DNA of 64,000 bases from Terfezia claveryi (lineage: Eukaryota > Ascomycota > Pezizomycetes > Pezizales > Pezizaceae), in the NCBI GenBank assembly GCA_015179025.1, contig WHUX01000008.1, positions 62,001 through 126,000 of the forward strand. The letters are read 5' to 3'. Position numbers and translations under genes: made by a program. Below, in pieces: positions 22,612 to 36,572 of this stretch (the first letter of the stretch is position 1; every line of letters begins with the position of its first letter). The notes beneath the pieces were generated by a model. That model worked only from the letters and a program-made list of their open reading frames with translations. It was not told the origin of the DNA and searched no databases.

Positions 22612-24568
22612 GGTGGTTTAATCTCTTGAGGAAAAGGGCTGAGAGTGGCCCATCGTGTAGATGGTCAATATATACCATGCGTTGTATAAGTTCTTTGGAG
22701 GGCTCTGGACTGGGCTGGGTTAGGGTGGGTTACAACAAACGTTTTTATAGGAGGGGGTGTTACTTTGGCTGATTGGTATACCTTAACTTTTGTAATTTTT
22801 TTTCTTCTCTCTTCCACTACCACATACCTTCCCACAGATTTTCTTCCCTTTTCTGACATTTTTTTCCCCCGCCTCTTTGCAGACTTGCTATATGTGTGCG
22901 CGTTTGTTTACTGCAACTGGTCTCCTTGGTATCTGTCTCCTCATAATTTCCTTTGTCGTGATGTTGGGGATGGTTTTTGTCTCCTCCTGTTATTCCCTGC
23001 GGATGCTTATGGTTCGAGTGCCTTAGCTATATACTCCCCCCAAGTACAAAGTAATGATACACTTCCCATGCTATAGCGTTTCGTCTCCCCGCCAAAGCAT
23101 TGAAATTGCAAGACTGGGCAATGGTCCAGCTACGGAGCTGTCCTACGTGGCTATTACCGGGACATTGCTCAACTCGATAACATGGCGGTAGGCTTTCGTA
23201 ATCTCGTGCCAGGCTTTCGTGAATCTTCACGAGTAGCTATAGGGGATTTACTCTAAGTACAAAACGATAAACTCTCTACTATACGTATATAAGTATGTAT
23301 AGTATGGTCCAATTATGTAATGGAGAATGGATAAGCCAGAGAATAAAATTTATGTTGAATGTCCCTGATCAGGGTAATGCCTCTACACGCCTATTTATTT
23401 TTTTTTATTTTTTTTTTCTTTAAGTACTCGTATGCACCATTCTTCGGGACGGTATGGCGAGCCATATGGATTCAAGAGGTCAGGCAAGTTAATTTGCCAC
23501 TATGTATGGTATATAATGAGGCTAAGACCCGAAGAATGAGCATAAGAGAAAAGTTGAATAGCTAAGCTGATGTGGAGGAGTTTGAAAGACGGGAATATTG
23601 GGGGAAATGGGGTGTGTAACGAAATGACGTGGGGGATCTTTCCTTCTAGGTATTCAATCGTAATCGTAATCGTAATCGTAATCGTAATCGTTTGCTGTAC
23701 CAATTGCGGGGGCTGGCTGCAGGAACTTGAGGTTTGTTTAATTTTGTTCTGCCAGACCGAGGGTTTCGCTCAACAAACTATGCAACCCTTCAACACCCAC
23801 GTGTTATCAGAATCCTACGAGATAAAAATCTGTGTTGCTCCGTAAAAAGGCTTTAAGATTATTGTTGGTTCGATTTTTTTGGGGGGCATTCTACCGAGCG
23901 CGGGTACAAAACAAAAATCCCCCCCGCGGTAAAATATCCAACACCGTGTATGCGGAAAACGCGGCTGTTACACATAGAATAGGGAGGGCCCGCGCACGAG
24001 AACAGCAGCCCCCATTTTCTGGGTGTGTAAACCATTTTTGGTTTATTTTACCACCATTCGATGCCAAAGCATCCCAAAATCCGGACTTATACTGTACATT
24101 ACCCTCAACAATCTTACTTCAAAGACAATTCAATTCAGGGGAAAGACTTCGCTCAACTTCATTCATTTGTACAACCTCTCCTGTTTCCAAAAACACCTAC
24201 ATATGCACAAGTACAAAAACAAAAGCCAATCTAACGTAGAAAAACAGAGGCAGTAGTCAAGCCATAAATGGTTCTACATTATACGGCACTCCAGTATGTC
24301 CTCACGTCACATCATAACAGAATACCAAACCAGAAAGCATAACAAAGCGGGAAAGTAACCTCCAAGAAGAAACGAAAAAATTAAACGCCTCCAATAGCCC
24401 AAACGCCTGATAGTAAAATGAAACCACCTCTTAAATCTCATACAAAGGTAACTTTTTTCAATAATTCACGTCTCTCCAGCCACCCCCTGCGCTAATCTCA
24501 AAACAGCCATAGGCAGTCAACTATACCAATAAAACCTCCTCTCAGGCTCAATATAAACCTCTGTCGTC
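22612..24568. other. Intergenic region between convergent genes
   Basis: The formin (plus) and the PH-LRR gene (minus) converge here, so both 3' UTRs lie at the ends. The middle contains T-rich and A-rich tracts and a hexanucleotide microsatellite. No gene was recognised. Confidence 0.55.
23656..23691 (+). repeat. Hexanucleotide microsatellite (TAATCG)n
   Basis: About six uninterrupted copies of taatcg are present. The short frames through it only show the dipeptide repeat (Val-Ile or Thr-Ile) expected of such a tract. Confidence 0.9.
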
Positions 24569-27500
24569 TCATACAGTTATCATAACTGGATTGTAAGTGT
24601 GGCTGTCGTTCTTAAAATGGAGCTCCTCCTCGACCTGAGAAACTGCGAGCCCAGTAATCAAATTCACGTTCCTGCGGAGAAAGTCATCCAACCGCATAAT
24701 CTCCGCATCCCACTTCTCATCCAATGTTCTCAGTAAGTCATATGGAGAGCTTCCTGCATCATTGGTAGGCGGTACTCCTTGCTCTTCTCCAAGTGTACTC
24801 AACTGCCTGCCCATTGATGGTTTTAGCATTGATTTTACTACGTGTGCTCGGAATGGTTGTTCAGAAATCGAGACCCTCCGATCTTTCTTCCCTCCTAGCT
24901 GATCTGCGCTTTTTCGATATAAGAATGTGGATTTTATTGGTTGAGGAGGCGGGATATTTGCCACGCTGTTCGTAGAACTATTGGCATTGAACTGCTCTTT
25001 CACGGCTTTAACTTGCTCAGCCCGATCCCACTCCATCCTCGGCAGATATAGCATGGTAGTGTTGTGTTCCAGCGCATTGACCATGGCAGAGAAGCCTTGA
25101 AGGTAGATTCGGTTCATGTCGCAATGAAGATGCCGTAGGGTATTGTTTTTACGGAGCATCTGTGATAAGACCAGTGCGCCAGATGTGCCAAGAGTTTGAA
25201 CTATCCGAAGTTAGCAGATGACACCCCAAGCAAGGTTGCCTCCTCTGTAACTTACGCTCGATTCGCAGGGACTGCAAAGTGCTGTTTTCTGCCAGCCGTC
25301 CTAGGGCCGCAATGATCCCGCTCCCCAGTCGAGCACTTTCTAACACTGCCTGTTCCCCAGATAAATCCAGCTCTACCAGAGTTGTGTTTTTCGCAAAGAG
25401 TTCCCCTAATTCTGCGCATGTCTCCGACCCCGCTTCGTATGGAAGCGAGACCTTTGATAGATCGAGAAACTGTATTGTAGTATTGATTGTTAATGCCCTA
25501 ATCAACTCCCGGAACATGTCTTCTTTCGGATAATCCACCATTCTCATCGTGAGATGGGACGGAGTGAGGCCCAATGCAATAGCTTCCACCAATTCCCCAT
25601 GGTTAACATGGAGATAGTTTTGCCCAATGTGCAGGTGCAAGTCCCTTGCCTTCCCGGGGGTTCGGCACATCGAGTGCATGAAGATAGCCACGTCACGTGA
25701 TGTAATTCCGGTTTGAGTGAGGAACAACTGATGCAGGGCATCGGATTGGGAACTGGCGAGATATGTCGAGACGGCGTCTACTGTTTCACTATTGAGCTGT
25801 GTTTCACTACGCCCACAGGCAAATCAGTACAGCCTCTCTAAATACAAATGAAATAGACAACTACCTTAGATCAAGCTCCTGTAGTCTCCATCGGAGTAGT
25901 ACTTCGGCAGTCAATAACGGATCTAATCCGGAGGTTCTGAGCACCCGAGAAAGATTTAATTTCCGCAGATATGGGAAATAGCACATGGATGTATTTAAGG
26001 AGGGGGCGTGGAGACGTGCTGGATTCCCGGATAGGTCAAGGGCTTCTAGTGTATTTTCGTGTGCAACTAAAGCCGCAAGGAATAACGATACCATGCGTTC
26101 TGTCAACCCGCACCTCCCAAGTTCAAATCCGCGGAAATGTGCAAGCCTTGAGGCAGCGGCGTCCACTGAAGCCACATGTCAGCCGTAGGCAGAGGATAAA
26201 GAGTGCCAGATTAGGACATACCTAGCCAGTCCAGGTCACTTTCCACAAGCTCAATACCCGTCAAATCAAACCAGTCAACGTTCGTGTAACCCCTTCGGCA
26301 GAGAGGCATAATCGCTTCAACGATGCCACATCCATCACCCTCCTCACCTGAATTCTGAAAATCACCTTTTTTCCTACGCGTGATACTATCACGGAAGCCC
26401 ATTCTCCTTAGTTTCGTGCTACACAATGCTAAGGCCCGAAGCTCCCATACGAGTAAAGGTCTCTTGGAGTCCGTACTCTTGACCTTAATCGGTCTGCCTT
26501 GCCTAGTAGCATACGGTTCATACTCATCTCCATAAGTATCAAAGGCTTTCATCAGCGGGTCGAGACTAATCCCCCTGAAGGATATGGAGCCAAAGGCTTC
26601 ATTCCATCGTAGTGAGCGAAGTACAGCAAGTAACTCAAGATCAGAATAAGTTTTCCTCCGCTCTCTGAGAGGCGGATATAGGATGAATTGAGGGCCATCT
26701 TCAACATCAGTTGAGATTCCATAACATACGCTAGATGCATCGAGATCATATGCAGCACCTAAATCCCAATCAGTAATAGCCCTAGCAACTGAAGTCAATT
26801 CACAATTCACTAACAGTAGGCAGCAATTGTCCGGTCAATATTATTATATTCATCCTTTAACACTGAGGACTCCAATGCAAGTGGTTCATCCTTCAGGTAT
26901 TCAGGTATATCCATAGAATAAGGCGGTATGACCCATTCTGGCCTCAGGTATTCCGATATCTGTCGTATGGATTGTATGATGTTCGCAACATCACAAGAAG
27001 CAAGGGTGAGACGGATCTCTGGACGGCAAGGTAATCTTCTAAGCTTGGTTAATTATCTGCATGATTGAGCGATACAAAATAGAAACCCTCACCTGAAGCC
27101 AAGAGTGAATGAATCATCCATCGTTGACATGCTCATAGTAGTCAGGGTCAAGGTTCCAAATGACGTAGTTGGTCCAGTGAGAAGTAAAGAGGCAGCACTT
27201 CGATTGGTGGACGTCTTCGGTATGGGTACAATGTGTACCTTGTGAACCCCAATTGCAAGATAGCAGACTGTAGAATACATCTTATGCAGATCATCCGAGC
27301 TCGGGCGATGGTGTTTTCCATTACTACCCCTTTGCACGACCGTATAAACTCGAAAGAACTGATCTGGTGCGTAGTCTTTCTCTGCCTCTAACCTCCGAGC
27401 TATGTGCGCAATGGTATTATTGGATATTGGTGGTATATCTAACAAGTCTCTAGCAGCCGCTGCAGCCCTTCTAAGATTATCAAGCCATATATGCGCGTCC

Positions 27501-28240
27501 CCAATTGTTGGTAGTTGGAACATAGTTGACCCAGGCCCTACAACCTCATCCACATGATCTACCTGTATCGTAGTAGAATTTGTATCCATTTCAGGCATGT
27601 ATACAGCGACGATCTGTTGCAGGAGAGTGATCACATTGTCTGACATTGTGAGGTCGCTCGCTGAACTGAAAGAAGCAGTCCTGCCAGTGGTGGGTGTCTT
27701 GGGGTTAATGGAGCACATGCCCAATTGCTCCCAAGCCTTTTGTTGAGACTTATATCGTAAGAGTTCTCGTGTTGTCAAAACCAAATACTCCTTCTTTCGC
27801 CGGAGAAGTCCTCCAGTCGACAGTGCCTCACCATGATGTAAGACAACCGCACTGACATCCGTGACCTCAGCGCTGTCTCGTTCATGGGATTCACGGGAGG
27901 ATGTAGCAGAGGAAGACCCTGAGCTCTCAGTGACAAAACCAACCTCTTTCGCCTTGAACGACCCAAACATAGACTTTGGGCGAGGAGCCTTTGTTAGAAC
28001 CTTGGTCCGTGGGGAAGGGATCGTCAAAGTGGTCGACAATTCATGTGTAAACCCACCGGCCCCAAACAGAAGAGACTTTGGTCTTGAGCGTGGGACTTTC
28101 AAATCTGAAGACACACTCTTCTGCAACGATTTTGGGACCGTGTTTGTACCAGAATCAGAGAGCTCCTGGAGAATTGTAGGCCTTGAGAAGAAACCGAAGC
28201 TCTTCCGCCGTTGGCTCATTGACCCCCATTCTTGCGACAT
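24569..28240 (-). CDS. PH-domain plus leucine-rich-repeat protein
   Basis: Six exons splice in phase: 28240-27093, 27038-26815, 26758-26222, 26165-25865, 25806-25256 and 25200-24569, giving 1,130 aa. The N-terminus is Ser/Lys-rich with repeated RPKS motifs. A PH-like domain lies at about residues 130-290 (GGLLRRKKEYLVLTTRELLRY to the closing helix DAHIWLDNLRRAAAAARDLL). The second half has ribonuclease-inhibitor-type leucine-rich repeats, for example ENTLEALDLSGNP, YLRKLNLSRVL, QELDLSETQLN, NTTIQFLDLSKVSL, NTTLVELDLSG and NSTLQSLRIE. The tail is unstructured and ends in a short helix (EKWDAEIMRLDDFLRRN). PH followed by LRR resembles the layout of CARMIL-type actin regulators, but orthology cannot be shown here. 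A lipid-anchored scaffold at the cell cortex is a reasonable inference. The exon 2/3 junction (intron 26759-26814, donor GTTAGT) is the least certain. Confidence 0.82.
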
Positions 28241-31200
28241 GCTTCTGTATCAAGCTCAATTCAACCGTCCGTTGGCCGTAATGACGCTTCCTGGGTAATC
28301 AACCACCACTGTCCTGTGCATAAATCCTCCTACTCCCTCCGATCTGTTGAAACCAGAAACCCCACTGTTGACTATAGGCTCTCCTACCACACACAAGTCT
28401 CCGGGGAGGAATAAAGGAGTAAATACCAGAATACACTCAAGCAGTAGGCCAGTCTAGTTATATGATACGGATTGAGTGAGACGCTTTGAGAAATCGAGTG
28501 CTATGTCCGAACGAGTGTCATGAGCCGCTACGGGTGCGAATGATATGGTTGGTTTGTCCGTCCTCGGTGGGTCCGAAGCTGAGAGATGAAAGTTCAGAAA
28601 AGCAAGTAATCCAGGCAAACGACAAACGGTCCTCGGAACGAGAGGGTCGGCAGCTTCCTAGAGGCAAGTTAGGAGTACCAAGGCTACACGTTGGAATGTG
28701 GAGAAGCAATGGGATATGGAGCACCGCCAGAGGATGTCGAAAAAAAGCCCCAGCCCGCTCCGGAGAGGGGAACAGAAGAGTGGGTACCGTGGTGGGTAGA
28801 GGGAACGGGGGGAGAGGGAACGTGTCTGGCTGGGTAGCTGGCGAACTTCCTCCCACTCCCGGCACGTCAACCACCAATCTGTGGCTCCAACCCCCCCACC
28901 ACCCCCCCCCCCCCCCAAAACCAATTCGTACCACGAAAGAAACTCGGAATGCATCTGCCACTTTGATGGGCCAGGATAGCAAGCGACCTCCCAGCATGCT
29001 CACTTTTACAGGGTACCTGTGGAGTACTTTCGGCTCAGACCCCAGACACAGAGACAGAGTCCTGCCTCCCACGCTGATCGCGACATATGGCCGGCAAGCA
29101 ACGTTCAGATTCGCAAAGCATAAAGATGCACACGTTCCCACGAATAATGAACGCGGCATAACCCCATGATACAGGCGCTTCATTTCCCAGGTATATCTAG
29201 ATGCACACATCCCAATGCTTATTCTGGTTACCCAATGCTAAGCCTGGGACTCTCCCGGGCAAAGGAGGTTCAAGATAATCGCCCTGAAGCTCGCTCGCTT
29301 AGAAGCATCGGTTGCCCCTTTGTTCACTGCTGTTGACCGTTGCGTACTCTTCTATTTTTTTCTTTATTTGTTTTGCTTTTTTTTCCTCAAGGTTCTTGCC
29401 GCTCCCGCCCATGGGTTTGTTTACTATTGTTTTAGAGCACATGTGTATGTGTTGCGTCACTTGCCAAGAAACAAGCAAAAATAGGAAAGAGCTGCAAGCA
29501 GCGTCATTACCTCAATTCAACAATACAAATGCTGGGTTAAGTTTCAGGGGATACGAGGAGATAACTTGGTTTTACTCGGATGAGGCCTGATTTGATATGA
29601 CATCGAAAGATGGACGAATTGATTTTGGCTTGCACCTTGGGCCCAAAGGGGCTCTCCAATGATTGTTCTGACAAAATTTAATTGGCCCCTTGCGGGTTTA
29701 TTTTCAAATGTTATAGTTGCAGCAGTTTCCATCTCCGAATTGAATGCTGTGATCAATTGGTGTCTCGTACCTGCGGTGTAGAGAGAAGATACGAGTTATG
29801 CATAAGCATTGCGAAAGTGGATGCCGTCTCAGGACAGGCTAAAGTAAACTGCATGCTAAATGGCGCTTTATAAACCAAAGCCATGAAAGCCATCTTCAAT
29901 TTATTTAAAGGTACGATAACCGCGTACTTGAGCTACATCGTCGGCCAGTAGTTGGGGGGATTTGCAGTGGCTGAGAGCGGTTGCTCTTATTTCAGGATGC
30001 TAACTAGGGGGTGGCGAATGAGATGCCACTCAACATGATATTTATTGCTGTAGTAGTGCCACGTAGTGTGCTGTCAAATCAAATCACTCTTCCACGTGTG
30101 AATACAACTCCATGCTTCCTTCTTGTCTCTGTTCTCTGTTTCTACTTAGTTGGTTAACATGTCTCACTATTTAGGGCAGAATTTGGGTGATGTGATACAA
30201 AACTCAGACAACAAACATACATCTACTTGATCTATACTTGATCAATAATCTATCAACTCATAGCAGATTGAGACCCTACAGATATCAATCTCGAACCTGA
30301 GGCTCTACCCATGTTTCCTACCGTTATTGGCCCTAGTCCATAATGCCTCACAGCTCTATGCAAAGTTATAACCCCATGGCATGTGTAGAGTACTCTACTA
30401 AAGTACATACATATGTACTCGGGAATGCGTTACCCAAATTATGCACATGACCACGCTCTCAATTAATTAATACTCGAGTATGATGCGTTGTGGTGGGGTA
30501 CCATACTTTCGCTGGGGTACATTCAAGTTCTGCTCAATCGGTATGTCTACCGACACCTACCCGCCATATTACCGATTGCAGCTGAGAATTTGAATGGGGT
30601 TTACCAGATAAATGTCTGGTTGGAGATGGGCGAAATCTGGGGTTTTCCTATCAAATTTGGCATTTTTGCATACTTTCATGCATTGTTCAATGACGTACTT
30701 AGAATGTAATGGCTTCGGCAACAACAAACCGATTCCCGCGCATGCACTTGTACAAGACACTTGATAAAAAATCCTGCTATCCTATATTACATAATAACAT
30801 CAAAAATTGAAATACTTCCAAGTTACAAATGTACTTGTTCACTTTCTATAAATATAAACAGTGCTATATCAGACTAGGATACAAGTATACGTATGTACCC
30901 TCTTGGCACCGCTCACATGTATCTGCGTTTATGTATCCGGTACTACCTATACGAGAGGTCTCAGATCGGCGACTAATGCCCTCTACGAGGGTCTGATCGA
31001 GACTACGACTAATGCAAAGGAGACGCCTTTGAATATTCGGCATTTATGACCCACGCGGCTTTCTAATGTGTGAACATCTATAATATATACCCTAAATATC
31101 ATCCATATATTGCTCTAGTGATGTGCAGCCCAGGAAGAACCCCGGATCCTGTCTTCCCTAGTACACTTTGGAAGTGGTATGCGGAACTACTCTTGCCGAG

Positions 31201-32389
31201 TGATTTTCTAACGATAATTAAGACTTTTCACCGGGCCAACATACGTTGGAGGAGGCCCTGTCAGGGTAAGGCGGGCTGGTGAAAACGAAGTACTTGTGGC
31301 AAGTATAACTAAATCTCAGTTGAGACTATGTAATGACTATTGCGTGCTCTGATATGTGGCTATGTTCGTATTTAGAACTGGATGTATTGATAACAATTCC
31401 CCCTTCTGCGAGGGAAAATCTCAGGAGACAATGGCGCGTCCCCACCAGGGTTCCAGAGCAAGATTGCTGGAGAATTTCGAAACGGCTTTCTCAATATTTA
31501 GCAATAGCTTCGGCCCCTTTCAATTACATACAGAAGATAAAACCCCTCTACTGTTAGGTGTTTTTTTTCGAATTCTCCTCGGTTTTCTAGAATTAAGTTG
31601 TCTACATGTATTCCATGCCGTGCAATTGATACCTTCATATACCTCGTTCAATTGTGCAGGCCAAACTCATGCACCTGTCAGTACATGATAGGGTCGCTAG
31701 ACAATTTGTTTCCACTTCCCCATAATCATTTATGGATTCTTCCCTCTTATCTTTCAACCTTGCGGGGCAATTAGGGAACGAAAAAAAAAAAAAAACGGGT
31801 TCTGCACATAAAAGGCATTTCAGGGCACCAGCATTCTTGATGAACCTTGAAAATCACCTGGCCCCATCAGGCGCTCCGTTTACAGGGGCTAAAGGACTCG
31901 TGATGCGGTAAAAGAGAGGTGGAAAATATCTTCTAGAAAGGCAAAGTAGGAAGTATGTATACAACCAGTTTAGTATTCGCACGCTTCCGTTACGTTCCAT
32001 TGGCCATACCGATCGCAAAGGGCCGCTAGCTCTCTCTAGTCTTGCAAAAGCATACTTATAGCAGGTGGTACGGAGTACACATTTAAGCAATAGAAGAAGA
32101 CTTACCTTATCATAAAGGTACTTGACTACTCCGTATATAATGGTAATCAAAGCCCAGTTTAGACGGAAGATCAGTTGGCATAGCAGCGGCTCTTTACAGT
32201 AGGTACTGGTTTGAGTTGTTCCTTATACGTTAAGGCTACTATTGCGCTAAAGATCAGAGAAGGCAATATAGGAAACCAGTGGTTATTTCATAAGATACGT
32301 AGGAAATTGGGGATATGAGGTCTTAGGGCAGTGTTGAAAAAAAATTATATCCTGAGTACTGTTACCCTCAACATCCTGCTGCACCCCAA
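28241..32389. other. Long gene-poor region
   Basis: No supported gene. Long opposing open frames at 28486-29210 have no introns or domains and run through a C-rich tract near 28890-28917. The rest is A+T-rich with short frames and an A-run at 31780-31794. The LINE remnant begins at the right end. Confidence 0.55.
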
Positions 32390-33650
32390 TTTTTTTTTTT
32401 TTTTAATTTTTTTTTAGAATTCTATACGCCGATTCGACTTAATGTCATGCGGCGGTCCCGTTCTCTGCGAGCAGGTACGCCACGGTACAACGGGCAGAAG
32501 ATATCATCTACTTCCACTGCCGCTCCCCTATGGCTCTTCCCCGAAATACCTCAGCCTCCCCAGACGACTTTTTAGAGGTTCAAACTCATGAGGAATTCTT
32601 CAACTAAGTCCACCACCACCTCCTTGTCCCCGTCTTTCTTCCTCCTCCTTGTCGTCTGCCTGCTCCCATGAGCTCCACCTCCTCTCACTCCATTCACCAG
32701 CGGGGCAAACTAGTGCAACATGCTTGCCTGTTTCCACCTGGTCACGTAGGGTCTTACTAGGGTGAGCTCCACCAACCCAGTCTTCCTTCCCCAGTCCCGG
32801 CACTGGGTATAGTTTAGCAGAGCCTTTCTATTCCACCTCAAGACCCTACCTCCCCCCATGCCCACAACCTCCCTTTCTACCTTCCTCCTCCTTGCCCAAG
32901 CCTGCTTTAGCCCCCCCTGGGTTACCAGCGGCAGCCCCCCCTTCTTTCTTCTCCCTTCTTAGCAGCTGCATCTGCTCTCTCATTCCCGTATATGCCTATA
33001 TGGCTTTTACCCCACCCAGCGTAACTGCACCTGGACCTAGTAAAGATGTCTCCTCCCGATTTCCTGTACTACTCATCTCAGGTGTTTGGTACGGGCCTTT
33101 CCCCTCTTCCCTGCTTTCCTGACTGCTGCAATGGCAGCTTGTGAGTCAGACAAGATGATGACCCTCCGATCTTGAGGTTCACGCCCCAATGCCCCTCTGA
33201 GCCCACCTATCTCTTCATCCCAGACGGTCGCCACTTTTCCGAGGCCCAGCCCCGCCCCCTACCGCCCCTTCTTCGCTCATGCTGCCATCCGTGAAAACAA
33301 CTGAGTGGTCCACACCAATCTCATTGACCTTCCTTTTGCCATAGCTCCTTCGTGTCCTCCTTCCCCAACCCAAGGTCAAATTGGGGGACCATTATTTTCC
33401 GACATGGGCCCCCAAAGCTCAGCCTCCTCTGTCCATCCCCTTCCCCTACTACCTCCTCCGCCCTCCTGACCAGTGCTGTAACAGCTGTCTCTACCCCTGG
33501 TTCCTCTGCCTCTAGGAGATCTCCTACAGCTGTGGGGTCTCTTAAGATCTTTCCCAGGAGCCTGGCTTGACCCGCCGCCATTGCTGCACCCCATTGACAA
33601 ACCCAACCACCATAGCAAAGTTACACTACCTTTGTTGAACAATGGGTTAT
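32390..33650 (-). mobile_element. 5'-truncated LINE remnant: RNase H, ORF2 tail and poly(A)
   Basis: On the minus strand, an RNase H domain is readable near 33330-33070. It shows VVFTDGSMSEEG, then EEIGGLRGAL, then RRVIILSDSQAAIAAVRKAG, which hold the first Asp, the Glu and the second Asp of the catalytic set. Further on come WVG..SHIGI, GLKQAWARRRK, NRKALLNYTQCR and, at 32600-32803, the Cys/His-like tail ETGKHVALVCPAGEW..RRW. This order matches the C-terminus of fungal Tad-like LINE ORF2 proteins. The element ends with a T-rich plus-strand run (32391-32415), which is a poly(A) tail in its own orientation. Several frameshifts and stops break it. Reverse transcriptase and endonuclease are absent (5' truncation). 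Unlike many RIP-affected copies it remains C-rich on the plus strand. Confidence 0.8.
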
Positions 33651-34137
33651 GATAGTAAAAACGTGCAGCTGTAGAATAGACTAATGAAGGAAGTCTTTAC
33701 CAGTCACAATAACCGAATGTAATAGATATAGCAAGAAGAATATAGAGCCTTTCCGCGGTTCTCAGTGATGATTGTGATAAAATTCTTGATTTCCAACTAC
33801 ATATTTGGGAATTGCTATAACTCAGCAATAACATTTGGTATACGGTGAGCTAAAGTGCTGAAGCCCTGCCCACATTATAGTCACTAGCTAGCTAACTAGC
33901 TGTATTCACAGAACGCTTTCAACATATGCTTGGCTCTGGGAAGAAGAGAAAGAGTGGTAATACAGTATGATGTAATACAAGTATACATGAATTCTGTATC
34001 TAGTACTATCTTACAACAAACTCAAATATGAGGGGAAAGCTAGACTAAATGTTGAACAAAATGAGTACGTAAACTTTTCCTGCGCTAGCTCAGGACGCCC
34101 ATTGACACTACTCCCTTCACACACTTAGTCTAGCTTG
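33651..34137. other. Spacer, no gene seen
   Basis: This A+T-rich stretch lies between the 5'-truncated end of the LINE remnant and the stop codon of the Pet127 gene. It contains that gene's 3' UTR and nothing else I can recognise. Confidence 0.5.
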
Positions 34138-36572
34138 TCACACACAAGCTTTCGCCTTCCACACGATCTTCTCTGTTTGCTCCTTCTCCACCTCCGTAAT
34201 ATACTCCCTCCCCTTCCTTGATATACCCCTTATAGTCTCAATATACACATTTCTGAACTCATTACTTTTTCCATTGCCATTCAGAGGTGTCCCCGCAATG
34301 ATACCCCCGGTCATATCATCATGCGCCCTCTCTAGCTGGGCCCTACGACTATAGCAAGCGCGGTAGGTACTCCATGCTCTACTACCTTGCATCTCCTCCA
34401 ATTCGTACTGAACCTCCCAAGAATCATTGGGCTTGAGGTGGTCCGGGCGGAGAGCAATCTTTCCGTTGATGAAGGACTTGATTTTGAGAGTATAGGCGAG
34501 GATATCCTTGTTGGTGTTGGCTTCAAGCTCCTTGGCCATCTTCTCGGCCCAGGCATCGTCTGGAGCTTCGTCTTCAGAGGTTGAGGCGGTAACTTCCTCG
34601 TCTTCAGCTGTCTCTTCCTCTGCCTCCACTTCCGCTTCAGTGAACCTCTCATCAGCTTCCAGTTTGGCCTCGAGCTCGGCTTCCTTCTCGGATAAACTGC
34701 GGATATATTGTTCTTTTCGATCTCCAAGCTCCTTGAGCATAATGGATAGATCATCCTTCCTCACGTCCTGAATTCTGTCTATCTCCCCCTCTTCCATTGG
34801 CTCAGCGAAAATATACATCAATGGCGTCTGTGTCTCTCTAGTCTCGAAGTGAATTCGAAGCGACCTCTCTGGAAACCTCTCCACGGCCCTATTGAATACA
34901 TCATTCAACAACTGCAAGCTCAACTTGAACTCCCTATCACCAATTCCTGAGTGCCAGTCCTGGTGTAATGCCGCATCCATCTCCTCCAAAGAGATATATT
35001 GGAACCCGAATATCCTTTCAGTGTTGTGGAAAGCCACGAAGATACCGTCCATGCGACCCATACGGACTTGCAATGAGTATTTCAAGAATGCAGCCCTGAT
35101 CATATCAAAGTATTCACGTTCAAAGGATTCCCATTCACCAAAGCGGTCTTTTATCTGATACCCAGAGCCAATGTGGAAGTTGTCCACGTCCATTCGTATC
35201 GCAACGACTGCACGAGTCTTCAAATCAAACATACCAGTTCCGGGGAGCCTAGGGTCGTATGCGTCGAGCTGAGATCGCATCAAAAAATCATCAAGGGTGG
35301 AGTAGTGGTATGTATCCACCGCACGCTTCTGTTCCTCAACTTGAAGATCTACGAGATCCTGTGATCTCCTATACTTTTCGAAATTCTCCGGTGGAAGCGT
35401 GAGTAACTTTTCCATCGATTTTCCGAGAAGAGTCAATACACTCTCCTTGTCAAACTCTTTATCAGAGTCAATAGCGTAAACTCCATCTTTCCATCGTAGA
35501 AAAATTGATTGTGGGGCTCGTTGGAGAGCGGTGAACGTTCGCCAGGGGGTGGAAAAGTGTTTAGAGATGACAGCGGGGTTGATAGGACGCCAACTAGAAA
35601 GTAGATAGTGAAAGTGAGAAAGAATAGAGGTCATGCTGGATGTCGATCCGACGTATTTCTTCCCGAGTTCTTTCGCTTTAGTTTCAAGCCTGGTATCCCG
35701 TGATGAGGTGATATACTGTGATAGGGCCTCGAATTGGAATTCGTGAACTGGCATAATCTTTTGCAGGTAAGGGTCGAAATTGTATACCTTGGACCTAGGA
35801 TCCTGGAGGAAGTAAACTCCCGGGCTGAATGAAATAGTTTAATGTCCGGTGCGACTGAATACCGCTACCAAGGGATTCACTCACTTGAAAAGTACTCTAT
35901 CAAGATCATGTGAGAGCGAGGGTACTCCAGGCTGGCCGAGGACCTCAATAGCTATCGTCAAGTCAGTCAAAGCTGTAAAAATATCGACTTGAGACATACG
36001 TTTGAGTTCTGCATCAAATGGGTTCAGCGTCAGGACAGTTCTATCAGTTCTCAAAGCCTGAGCAAGGGTTTTTCCTGTCTGCGAAAACGGTATTCCCACA
36101 GGCTGTAAAACATGTCAGCTGTGTTACGAGATTGTTCCAGAACTTATCATACCATTGTTTTCGTTTTCTTACTAACTTTCGGTGCTTTCGGGGCATTATC
36201 TTTATTCTTCTTTTCTCTGTCCGTCGACTTCTTCTTGACTTCAGAACTCTTTTTCTCTCCCACTATGCTTTTCTTCTGTTGCAGCCCTTGCCGGTGGGCC
36301 TCAATTTCCGTCCGAATCTCTTTAATGAGCTCAGCTGAAGCACCAGCCTTCCTGCTCACCGTACTCGCATCTCTCAGGAAGATCCGCGCGACTTTCGGAT
36401 TCAATGATGTCCTTCCAACAACCCTATTAGCAGTCGAGCTCAATACTGTACTTGTGAAGCGAGAGTTGAGGCCTATGTTTCTTAGAGTTGTAACAGGCTG
36501 CCGCTGGCAGAATATGCAGACATCCTTTGCTGTAGGTTGAGCTGACGGGGCTCGCCGAATGAAACTTAGCAT
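34138..36572 (-). CDS. PET127: Pet127-family mitochondrial RNA-processing protein
   Basis: Four exons splice in phase: 36572-36153, 36102-36000, 35951-35885 and 35824-34138, giving 758 aa. The first about 60 residues are Arg/Ser/Thr-rich, with FIRRAPS and RFTSTVLSSTANRVVGR, as in a mitochondrial targeting sequence. A Lys/Ser/Glu-rich linker follows. The conserved core runs from PVGIPFSQTGKTLAQ through DRVLFNPGVYFLQDPRSKVYNFDPYLQKIMPVHEF, KYVGSTSSMTSILSHFHYLLSSWR, YHYSTLDDFLMRSQLDAYDPRLPGTGMFDLKTRAVVAIR and GRMDGIFVAFHNTERIFGFQYI. These are hallmarks of Pet127, which in yeast acts at the mitochondrial inner membrane in 5' trimming and turnover of mitochondrial mRNAs. An acidic insert (about residues 575-610) precedes the last block. 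No frame lesions are seen. The function is inferred from family only. Confidence 0.9.

Noticed and set aside
28486..29210. Opposing 227- and 230-codon frames
   Set aside because: They lie in G+C-rich DNA with a long C run, with no domain, no introns and equal length on both strands, so they are probably chance.
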